5,890 nt of DNA from Candidatus Competibacteraceae bacterium (GTDB taxonomy: Bacteria > Pseudomonadota > Gammaproteobacteria > Competibacterales > Competibacteraceae): NCBI GenBank assembly GCA_020444985.1, contig JAGRHK010000125.1, positions 1 to 5,890 on the forward strand. Reading direction: 5' to 3'. The notes below the pieces were generated by a model. The model saw only the letters and a list, made by a program, of their open reading frames with translations, ran no database searches and was not told the DNA's origin. Made by a program: the position numbers and the translations under genes. Below, in pieces: positions 1-5,890 of this stretch. Positions within the stretch are counted from its first letter, which is position 1; each line of letters starts with the position of its first letter.

Positions 1-2858
1 GTGAGGAACAGCGTCGACTTTCCCGGGTAGTAGCTCATTTGCCGCTGGTCGCCGAGCGCGAAGCCATGCGCCAGGAAATCACCGCCTTGGCCAACGTACC
101 GCTGCTGCCGGCGGACGCACAACAACAGCGGATCGAAACAGAAGAACGCTTGCGCGCCGCTATGGATAACCAGCGGGAGGCTCAGGCAACGCTGGATGAG
201 CTGCGCCAGCAACAATCCCGACGGGTGGTCCGCGAAGTTCTGCTCAGTCATGCCGGAGATATCGAACGGCTGCATCACGCTGCGAAAGATTACCGGGGTA
301 CTTTGGAGCGGCTGCCGCGCGTTGAAGCCGAACTTGAGGCCGCCCGTCAGACTCTTATGGCGCAATTGAGAGCGATCGACCCGACGTTGACGATGGCGTC
401 GGCGCACGGTGATTTATCGGAATACGTCCAGACGCTGATGCCCTTGCCTACCGCACGGGTACGGGTGCAAGCGCTGGTCGAGGAACACCGCGTATGGTTG
501 ATTCAGGACGAGCAATATGCAGAACAGGAATGCAAGCTGCGTGGAGCACTCCAGCAGTTGCGTCAGGCGCTGGCGACGCAACCCGCAGCCATGCCGTTTC
601 AACTTCTGGAGACGGCCCGCGAACAGGTGACTGACCAGGGCGACCTCGCCAACCAGCAAGCGCAACTGGAACGGGAAATTGCAGAACTGGAAACCACGCT
701 GGCTCGTGAAGCAACCGCTTTATGGAGCGGTACGCTCGATGAACTGATGACCTTGCGCGTCCCGCTGCTGGCTACAGTCAACGAACTGGGCGACCGGTAT
801 CGCCAGTTGGCTGAAAATGAACGCTTGCTCAAGGAGCAGGATCGTATTTTGCAGCGCGATTTGGGAGAACGGGAACGCGAACTGCGTGGACTGGCCGCCG
901 CTGGCGAAATTGTCACGCATGACCAGGTGCGTCAGGCTCGCCAACACCGCGACGCCAGTTGGCAGCGCATTCGCCAGGATTATATTGAATACAAAAATAA
1001 TTCTAACCAGTCAGTGGCACTCCCTGCGCTGGAACCGGCTCTGCCGGAGGTCTTTGAGTCCGCCCTGCGCGAAGCGGATCGACTGGCTGACTTGCTGCAT
1101 GCCGACGCCAAACGGGCGACCAGCGTCGAAAATCTTCGCCAGCGGATCGCTGACATGCAACAGGCGCGCACTGATCTGGCGCAACAATTTACCGTGCTGG
1201 CGACCCAACGCAGCGCTCTTGATGCCCGCTGGACCGTGATCGCTGAATCGCTGCATCAAACCGATCTTACGCCCAGCGCAGCCATCGAGTGGTTGCAAAG
1301 ACAAGCCCTGCTGGTGGAGCGTGCGACTCGTCTTGAAACTCTGCGGCGAGAGCGGCGGGAGATTGCCGCAGCCCTTGCAGCCGCCCGTAAAACGCTTGAT
1401 CAGGCGCTGCAAAACTGTGGGCTACCCGGCCTGACCGAAGATGAAACCTGGTCAGCCGCGCTCAGCCGGGCCAGAACCGCAATTGAACAGGCTCGCCAGA
1501 CGGCTACCGAGCGCGCCAATCTCACTAAAAGCGTCAACCAGCACGAAACCGGGTTAAGCGAAGTCGTGGCGAAACGCACGGGACTGGCGGAAAAACATGC
1601 GGCTTGGCAAACGCAATGGAACGCTACCGTGGCTGATCTGCGGCTTTCTCTCGAAGCCTTGCCTGCGGAGGCGCGAGTGCGGCTTGAGCAGTGGGATCAA
1701 CTTTCCAAATCATTAGGTACGCTGGAAACCCTGAATCGGGAGGCCCAACAGGAGCAAGCCGTTCGTTGTACTTTTGAAGGAGCCTTAGCTGAACTGGCGC
1801 GGGCGGTTGCCGAACCGGTGGACGGTCGGGAAGCCGACCGGGTGGCGATCATACTTTATGAGGCGTTGAGCGTGGCCCGCGATGCCGATCGCCTGCGCAA
1901 ACAGATTGAAGCGGATATCCAAAGAGAGCAACAACGACTGATCCAGGCGGAAACCGCTGCTCTTATCCAGCGTGACCGCCTCGCGGAACTGGCGCGCCGC
2001 GCTGGCGTGGAATCGCCAGAGGAACTGGCCTCGATCGAAGATCGTTCGCAGCACAAACGCAGGCTTTCCGAACGGGTGGCGGAAATCGAGGAGCAACTGG
2101 TGCGCGGCGCCGCCCGCCCGCTCGCCGAAGTCCTGGCGGAAATCGAGGGCGAAGACCTGGCGGTCGCTAATGCCCGGCTGGATGAACTTGAAACGACCCT
2201 TCGGGAATACGAGGCCGAGGTGGAAACCACCCACGCGGTTTACCTGGATGCGCTCCGCGCCTTTGACGCCATTGATGGCGGCGACACGGCGGCTCAGGCG
2301 CAGCAACAGGCCGAGGAGAGGGTCGCCCGCATCACCCGCCAGGTTGGTGCTTATGCGCGCGTCCGGTTGGCGGGCGCGATTGTGTCGCGCGTCATGCAAA
2401 CTTACCGGGAGCAACATCAGGGACCGGTGTTGCGCCGCGCCAGCGAAATCTTTGCCCGGATCACCCTGGGCAGCTTCGCCAGCGTCGTCCTGGATTATCA
2501 GGAGGATCGGCAGCTTCTCCTTGGGCAACGACCGGATGGTTCGCGGGTGATGGTGACCGGCATGAGTCAGGGCGCGCGCGACCAGTTGTTTCTGGCGCTG
2601 CGCATTGCGGCGATTGAAGAGCATCTTCGGCAACGCGAGGCGGTGCCCATCGCGATTGATGATCTGCTGGTGCAATTCGATGATGCCCGAGCAGCAGCAA
2701 CTTTAGCGGTGCTGGCTGAATTGGCCCAGCGGACCCAAGTGCTGTTTTTTACCCATCATGCGCATCTTTGCGAACTGGCCGCCGCCGCTTTGCCCGCCAA
2801 TGCCTGGCGACGGCATGATTTGGCAATCGCTCCTTGGGTCGGCAACGATGCGCAGTAG
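1..2858 (+). CDS. YhaN-like SMC/Rad50-type ATPase, C-terminal part (5' end outside window)
   Basis: The reading frame is open from the left edge (first full codon at 3) to TAG at 2856-2858, giving about 951 visible residues. The possible TTG start at 39 is only an internal codon, because coding-like sequence continues in frame before it. Most of the visible protein is charged, Gln/Glu/Arg/Leu-rich coiled coil, followed by a C-terminal ABC-type ATPase half. That half has a signature loop MSQGARDQLFLALR (from 2562), a Walker B strand VPIAIDD (2643-2663) followed by the D-loop-like VQFDDARA, and an H-loop VLFFTHH (His codons 2754-2759). Walker A and the first coiled-coil arm must lie upstream. 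The four visible cysteines form no CxxC, so no Rad50 zinc hook is seen. The signature, the double Asp at Walker B and the lack of a hook fit the YhaN family (COG4717) better than SbcC or SMC. Members usually sit beside a YhaO/SbcD-like metallophosphoesterase and are thought to act in DNA end processing or repair in the cytoplasm. That role is inferred from the family. RecN or SbcC is less likely. Confidence 0.85.
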   Translation, partial: EEQRRLSRVVAHLPLVAEREAMRQEITALANVPLLPADAQQQRIETEERLRAAMDNQREAQATLDELRQQQSRRVVREVLLSHAGDIERLHHAAKDYRGTLERLPRVEAELEAARQTLMAQLRAIDPTLTMASAHGDLSEYVQTLMPLPTARVRVQALVEEHRVWLIQDEQYAEQECKLRGALQQLRQALATQPAAMPFQLLETAREQVTDQGDLANQQAQLEREIAELETTLAREATALWSGTLDELMTLRVPLLATVNELGDRYRQLAENERLLKEQDRILQRDLGERERELRGLAAAGEIVTHDQVRQARQHRDASWQRIRQDYIEYKNNSNQSVALPALEPALPEVFESALREADRLADLLHADAKRATSVENLRQRIADMQQARTDLAQQFTVLATQRSALDARWTVIAESLHQTDLTPSAAIEWLQRQALLVERATRLETLRRERREIAAALAAARKTLDQALQNCGLPGLTEDETWSAALSRARTAIEQARQTATERANLTKSVNQHETGLSEVVAKRTGLAEKHAAWQTQWNATVADLRLSLEALPAEARVRLEQWDQLSKSLGTLETLNREAQQEQAVRCTFEGALAELARAVAEPVDGREADRVAIILYEALSVARDADRLRKQIEADIQREQQRLIQAETAALIQRDRLAELARRAGVESPEELASIEDRSQHKRRLSERVAEIEEQLVRGAARPLAEVLAEIEGEDLAVANARLDELETTLREYEAEVETTHAVYLDALRAFDAIDGGDTAAQAQQQAEERVARITRQVGAYARVRLAGAIVSRVMQTYREQHQGPVLRRASEIFARITLGSFASVVLDYQEDRQLLLGQRPDGSRVMVTGMSQGARDQLFLALRIAAIEEHLRQREAVPIAIDDLLVQFDDARAAATLAVLAELAQRTQVLFFTHHAHLCELAAAALPANAWRRHDLAIAPWVGNDAQ

Positions 2859-2894
2859 TCGTCATTTGGAGAGCCGCCAGGCCGCCGGGACAGA

Positions 2895-3683
2895 TTACTT
2901 TTCAAACCCCGGCGCTGTCTCGGTTGTTGTCGGTAACGCGAAATGCTCCGGGTAGTACACTGCGAGCAAATATAATCCTGCGGCGGGCGCGGTGACGCCC
3001 GCCCGAGTGCGGTCACGCTCCTCCAGCACCGCGCGCGCCCATGCCACGGGTTGTTCGCCAGCGCCAATCGCCATTAAGACTCCGGCGATGTTACGCACCA
3101 TGTGATGCAGGAAGGCATTGGCTTTGATGTCCAACACCACGCCAGCGCCGCATCGCTGCACGATTAATTCCTGGATTTCCCGGATCGGATGCCGGGCTTG
3201 ACAGGCGGCGGCGCGAAAAGCGCTGAAATCGTGTTCTCCGATCAACGCCTGTCCGGCTTCATGCATCCGTTCGGCATTCAGAGGGCGATAACACCAGGTT
3301 GCCCGCTCCCGCCAGAGCGCCGAGCGCCGAGCGTCATTGAAAATCAGATAGCGATAACGGCGGGCTACCGCCGAGAACCGGGCGTGAAAGTCATCCGGCG
3401 CCTCGCGGGACCAATTCAGACTGATATCGGACGGTAAGTGGGCATTGCCGCCCCGCACCCAGGAGCGCTCCGAACGCACCGCCGTGGTGTCGAAATGCGC
3501 AACCTGACCGACGCCATGTACGCCTGCGTCAGTGCGGCCTGCACAGACCAGTCTGAGTGGATGATCTGCGACTTTCGCCAGCGCTTGTTCCAGACAGGTT
3601 TGCACCGTTCGCACGCCCGGCTGCTGCGCCTGCCAGCCTTGAAAGCCGGCGCCATCGTATTGAACGCCCAGTATGATGCGCAT
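2895..3683 (-). CDS. truA: tRNA pseudouridine(38-40) synthase TruA
   Basis: The 262-residue protein has the usual TruA length. It isomerises uridine to pseudouridine at positions 38, 39 and 40 of the tRNA anticodon arm, in the cytoplasm and without a cofactor. Visible family motifs are the N-terminal strand with YDGAGFQGWQ (9-18), the catalytic loop AGRTDAGVH (48-56) with nucleophile Asp52, RRYRY (108-112) with the conserved active-site Tyr110, GEHDFSAFRA (149-158), and NAFLHHMVRNIAGVL (189-203). The ATG at 3681-3683 puts the first beta strand (MRIILGVQYDG) at the very N-terminus, as in the family. The upstream Shine-Dalgarno match is weak, and a hairpin ends 7 nt before the ATG. The gene lies 51 bp downstream of the L,D-transpeptidase gene on the same strand and is probably co-transcribed with it. 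Its stop codon faces the end of the YhaN-like gene across 36 bp. All key residues are present and nothing looks damaged. Confidence 0.97.
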   Translation of the reverse strand: MRIILGVQYDGAGFQGWQAQQPGVRTVQTCLEQALAKVADHPLRLVCAGRTDAGVHGVGQVAHFDTTAVRSERSWVRGGNAHLPSDISLNWSREAPDDFHARFSAVARRYRYLIFNDARRSALWRERATWCYRPLNAERMHEAGQALIGEHDFSAFRAAACQARHPIREIQELIVQRCGAGVVLDIKANAFLHHMVRNIAGVLMAIGAGEQPVAWARAVLEERDRTRAGVTAPAAGLYLLAVYYPEHFALPTTTETAPGFEK

Positions 3684-3690
3684 GAACCCG

Positions 3691-3711
3691 CTGGATTAGC
3701 CGCTAACCCAG
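3691..3711 (-). promoter_or_regulatory. RNA hairpin just upstream of the truA start codon
   Basis: In the minus-strand transcript the arms CUGGGUUAG and CUAAUCCAG pair over 9 bp, with one G-U wobble, around a 3-nt CGG loop. The structure ends 7 nt before the truA AUG, where the ribosome binding site would be. It has no downstream U run, so it is not an intrinsic terminator. It lies wholly in the 51-bp gap after the transpeptidase stop. It could lower truA translation, act as a processing site, or mark the boundary of the upstream mRNA. The pairing is seen directly; the role is inferred. Confidence 0.45.
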
Positions 3712-3734
3712 GATTCGGCGGACTGCCTGACCCA

Positions 3735-5558
3735 TCACGCGCCTTTGCGCTTCGCCGGATCATCCTGATAGAGCGCGCGCACCAAAGGCTTATCGCGCTT
3801 GTAGATGTCGTCGCGGAAATTCAGCAGCCCCGCTTCATCCACCCAGGCGGTCCAGTACAACAAATACACCGGCACTTCCTTCGGCAAGTGAACCACGCGC
3901 TGTTTGCCGCTGGTGGATGCCGACTTGATGGAGGCCTTATTCCATTTTGGGTCGTGTTTCAACAAATACTCAGCCAGCTCCACCGGCTTGGAGATCCGAA
4001 TGCAACCGGAACTGTAGGTGCGTTGATTACGGCTGAACAACTCGCGCGATGGCGTATCATGCAGATAGACGCTGTGGCGATTCGGAAACATGAACTTGAT
4101 CCCGCCCAGCGCATTGCGCGGACCCGCATCCTGACGCAGGCGATAGTTGAAATTCCTGGCGCTGACCGCGCGCCAGTTGACCGAAGCTGGATTGATCTCC
4201 TGGCCAGCGCTGTTATAAATGCGAATCCGTTGCCGCTTGAGAGCATGGGGATTGCGCTGGAGTTGCGGCAGTTTGTCCCTCACCGCAATCGAGCGCGGCA
4301 CATACCATTTCGGACTCATCACCAGATATTCCATGTTGGCGGTAAACGTGGGGGTTTGCCGCTCCTCCTTGCCGACGACCGCTTTTGATTCCAGCACGAC
4401 CTTGCCATTCTCGAAAACCTGCATTTTGTAGCTGGGGATATTGACCAGAATATGGCGTGCGCCAAATTCATCCGGCAGCCAGCGCCAGCGCTCCAAATTC
4501 AGTTCGATTTGCCGAATGCGTTCGGAGACCGGCACATTCAGGGCGGCCCGGGTTGTGGCATTGGCGGTTCCCGTTACAGCCAGGCCATGCTGCCTCTGGA
4601 AGCGGCGCAGCGCAGCGGCAACCGTCTCGCCGGGTCCAAGCAGATCGCCACTGGCTTTCAAGCGCGCCCGCAGCGTCTTTGCCGAGACCTTGCCCGATAC
4701 GGTAGGCCAGCCGCCTGCCTGTGCGATTTGTCGATATTGATGGAGTCGGTCGCGTAATTGGACATAGCCTTTAGCTTGGGGGGCTAATGATCGGAGGGAT
4801 TCAATAATGGCGTCCTTGGCCAATGCTTGCTGTAGCACGGCCACTAAATCCCGAGAGCGCGGTTTGATCTCCCAGTCGCGATCCACGGCGCGCGGCGACA
4901 ATCGGCCTGACAACAGATGAGAGCCATAGCTTAGAAAAGCATCGGTGAACAATAGATCGAAATCGGTCAGCCGGGCGAGATCCACATTGCTCTGCTGCTG
5001 GAGCGCTGTCATGCGCTTTTGCAAGCCGGTGCGTTGATAGTCGCTGGATCGCAAGCCGTCGCGCTCTGCCTCGCCCAATGCCTCGATCAATGCGGTTGCT
5101 GCAGGTCGGGGTTTACCATGGGCATCCAGCCAGGCCGGCTGATAACCGCGCTCTGCATAGAAGGGAAGCAGGGCATTGAAGGTGCGCAGCACCCGATGGT
5201 CAATGGTCAACCGATTTCGCAACGGCTCCGTGCGGATTCGCTGGCAAATCTGTGCCGCGATTTCGTTTTTTACGCCCAGAGCGCTCTTCGGGCAGGGTGG
5301 CAACGGCAAAGGACCCACGAATGCGGATGCAGTGGACGCCGCTCCCTCATTCGATGCGGGTTGCAAATCGTCATTGACGTTTGGCGACGGCGAGCCGGTG
5401 CGCAGACGGGCGATCGCCGGTTTGTTCGCGACGCCGGCAACTGGAGATGGTTGTACCCGCGTTTGACTGCCGGCGATTTGCGCTTCAACCGGGATGTGAA
5501 ACGCACTAGCGCCCACTACCAGGCAAAACCAGACTGGAAGAATCATTTGCTTAGACAT
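3735..5558 (-). CDS. LdtD (YcbB)-type periplasmic L,D-transpeptidase
   Basis: This 607-residue enzyme would make 3-3 (meso-DAP to meso-DAP) peptidoglycan crosslinks in the periplasm. Length and domain order match E. coli LdtD/YcbB (615 aa). Residues 1-26 look like a Sec signal peptide (hydrophobic ILPVWFCLVVGASAF, probable cleavage after VEA). A Pro/Ser/Ala-rich linker (about 30-95) and the scaffold domain (about 120-300) follow. A PG_binding_1 domain is at about 305-345 (ETVAAALRRFQRQHGL) and the YkuD catalytic domain runs from about 368 to the end. The catalytic motif is YLHDTPSRELF then SSGCIRI, with nucleophile Cys519 (codon 4002-4004) and His500. Residues about 416-478 correspond to the LdtD substrate-capping insert, and the end PVYLLYWTAWVDEAG...DDIYKRD also matches LdtD. 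The frame stays open upstream to an ATG at 5667-5669, but that longer form would place the promoter inside the gene and the signal peptide at residue 38. The ATG at 5556-5558 is therefore preferred, although its ribosome binding site is weak. truA follows 51 bp downstream. Confidence 0.93.
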   Translation of the reverse strand: MSKQMILPVWFCLVVGASAFHIPVEAQIAGSQTRVQPSPVAGVANKPAIARLRTGSPSPNVNDDLQPASNEGAASTASAFVGPLPLPPCPKSALGVKNEIAAQICQRIRTEPLRNRLTIDHRVLRTFNALLPFYAERGYQPAWLDAHGKPRPAATALIEALGEAERDGLRSSDYQRTGLQKRMTALQQQSNVDLARLTDFDLLFTDAFLSYGSHLLSGRLSPRAVDRDWEIKPRSRDLVAVLQQALAKDAIIESLRSLAPQAKGYVQLRDRLHQYRQIAQAGGWPTVSGKVSAKTLRARLKASGDLLGPGETVAAALRRFQRQHGLAVTGTANATTRAALNVPVSERIRQIELNLERWRWLPDEFGARHILVNIPSYKMQVFENGKVVLESKAVVGKEERQTPTFTANMEYLVMSPKWYVPRSIAVRDKLPQLQRNPHALKRQRIRIYNSAGQEINPASVNWRAVSARNFNYRLRQDAGPRNALGGIKFMFPNRHSVYLHDTPSRELFSRNQRTYSSGCIRISKPVELAEYLLKHDPKWNKASIKSASTSGKQRVVHLPKEVPVYLLYWTAWVDEAGLLNFRDDIYKRDKPLVRALYQDDPAKRKGA

Positions 5559-5606
5559 GGAGACGACCAACCCAATGCTCGAAAGTGGTACACCGCGTAT
5601 CGTATC

Positions 5607-5635
5607 ATTATACCAACAAAGTATTGAAATAGCCA
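5607..5635 (-). promoter_or_regulatory. Extended -10 sigma-70-type promoter for the L,D-transpeptidase/truA unit
   Basis: On the minus strand a perfect -10 TATAAT (5607-5612) is preceded by TGG, giving the extended -10 form TGnTATAAT. A poor -35 hexamer TGGCTA (5630-5635, three of six consensus bases) lies 17 bp upstream. Extended -10 elements commonly compensate for a weak -35. Transcription should begin near 5600, leaving a leader of about 42 nt before the ATG at 5558. The position supports that start codon over the one at 5669. A tandem CGTAT CGTAT (5596-5605, + strand) covers the predicted start point. Confidence 0.7.
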
Positions 5636-5668
5636 CATTCGAATTTCTGGATGCAACAGATACCAACA
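5610..5668. repeat. 9-bp direct repeat ATACCAACA, two copies 50 bp apart
   Basis: Identical copies of ATACCAACA (+ strand) occur at 5610-5618 and 5660-5668. The first overlaps the -10 and the promoter spacer. The second lies about 25 bp upstream of the -35. The arrangement could be a pair of operator half-sites, but nothing else supports that and chance is possible. Confidence 0.3.
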
Positions 5669-5712
5669 CGCTTCTTGAAGTTAGCGGGTGGGATCAGTCG
5701 CCAATTCCATCA

Positions 5713-5890
5713 CTACCAATGCGAAACTTCGCGCAGCTCCAGCATGATTTCATTCAGCAGCGCTTCGTTATTATCGACCAGACACACCAGGTTACCGACG
5801 CTGCACACGGATTGAGCGACGCCGCGAAGAATCCAGCCGTGTGGCGGGGTCCAGCCGCGCATCCCGGTGAACATCGCCAGTTGATCCGCA
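5713..5890 (-). CDS. C-terminal fragment of a DUF2173 (roadblock/LC7-like) protein, tentative
   Basis: Reading the minus strand from the right edge (first full codon 5887-5889) gives 58 residues before a TAG at 5713-5715; the other frame I checked from this edge hits a stop. The visible end includes FTGMRGWTPPHGWILRG, then QSVCSVGNLVCLVDN, then LLNEIMLELREVSHW. From memory, this pattern (Gly-Trp-x-Pro, a second Gly-Trp, Ser-Val-Cys-x-x-Gly-Asn, hydrophobic strand, then a helix ending in Leu-Arg-Glu) resembles the C-terminus of DUF2173/COG4831 proteins. These are small roadblock/LC7-fold proteins of unknown function, roughly 110-130 residues long and seen in several sulfur-oxidising proteobacteria. 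If that is right, about half of the gene is outside the window. It is codirectional with the transpeptidase gene but ends 154 bp before it, with a separate promoter between them. That it is coding is fairly sure; the family call is not. Confidence 0.55.
   Translation of the reverse strand, partial: ADQLAMFTGMRGWTPPHGWILRGVAQSVCSVGNLVCLVDNNEALLNEIMLELREVSHW

Larger units (their letters stand above)
5559..5712. other. Intergenic region between the DUF2173-like fragment and the L,D-transpeptidase gene
   Basis: This 154-bp stretch is visibly more AT-rich than the flanking genes and holds the extended -10 promoter. The stretch between the upstream gene's stop and the -35 (5636-5712) shows no convincing GC-rich hairpin followed by a T run, so no intrinsic terminator could be assigned to the upstream gene. 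A 9-bp direct repeat, described separately, spans the region. Confidence 0.6.

Noticed and set aside
39..41. TTG at 39 as the start of the YhaN-like gene
   Set aside because: The same frame is open to the window edge with matching composition, and a start here would leave the ATPase without Walker A.
1785..2675. Long minus-strand open frame (296 codons) inside the YhaN-like gene
   Set aside because: It lies wholly antisense to a coding region with clear ATPase motifs. Its translation has no recognisable domain and has the composition expected of a GC-rich shadow frame.
2883..2914. GC-rich inverted repeat (CGCCGGG / CCCGGCG) at the convergent gene ends, as a possible terminator
   Set aside because: The 7-bp stem has an 18-nt loop, no T run follows on either strand, and one arm lies inside truA. 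This is too weak to call a terminator.
3438..4388. Plus-strand open frame (316 codons) opposite truA and the transpeptidase
   Set aside because: It covers the antisense of two well-supported genes, crosses their intergenic gap and shows no family motif.
5019..5627. Plus-strand open frame (202 codons) opposite the transpeptidase N-terminus
   Set aside because: It is antisense to the signal peptide and scaffold coding sequence, runs into the promoter region, and its protein looks random.
5670..5700. Small hairpin around CTTC-AA-GAAG downstream of the edge gene as its terminator
   Set aside because: The stem is only 4 bp with a 2-nt loop and no T run.
1..5890. Defence island or novel multi-gene system built around the SMC-like ATPase
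   Set aside because: The neighbours on the right (truA, an LdtD-type transpeptidase) are housekeeping genes on the opposite strand. Nothing else in the window suggests a defence or mobile context, and the partner gene, if any, would lie outside the left edge.

Overview
The window most likely comes from a moderately GC-rich proteobacterium, probably a gammaproteobacterium. This rests on the close match of the L,D-transpeptidase to the E. coli LdtD (YcbB) layout, the standard TruA motifs and the codon use. I cannot name a genus from the sequence alone. It is mostly an ordinary chromosomal region with four protein genes, two of them cut by the window edges.

Layout. Positions 1-2858 (+) hold the C-terminal ~950 residues of a large YhaN-like SMC/Rad50-type ATPase. 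Its Walker A half lies outside the window. Its end converges, across only 36 bp, on a minus-strand block. That block, read right to left, has a C-terminal gene fragment at 5713-5890 that resembles the DUF2173 (roadblock/LC7-like) family. Next comes a 154-bp intergenic region with a good extended -10 promoter. Then come an LdtD-type periplasmic L,D-transpeptidase (3735-5558) and, 51 bp further on, truA (2895-3683), the tRNA pseudouridine(38-40) synthase.

How the genes relate. The transpeptidase and truA are probably co-transcribed from the promoter near 5607-5635. An RNA hairpin lies in the gap between them and ends 7 nt before the truA start codon, which is the most notable unexplained structure here. 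The ATPase is an independent unit and would be expected to pair with a YhaO/SbcD-like nuclease gene upstream of the window. I saw no mobile element, CRISPR array, tRNA or rRNA, and no convincing new multi-gene system.
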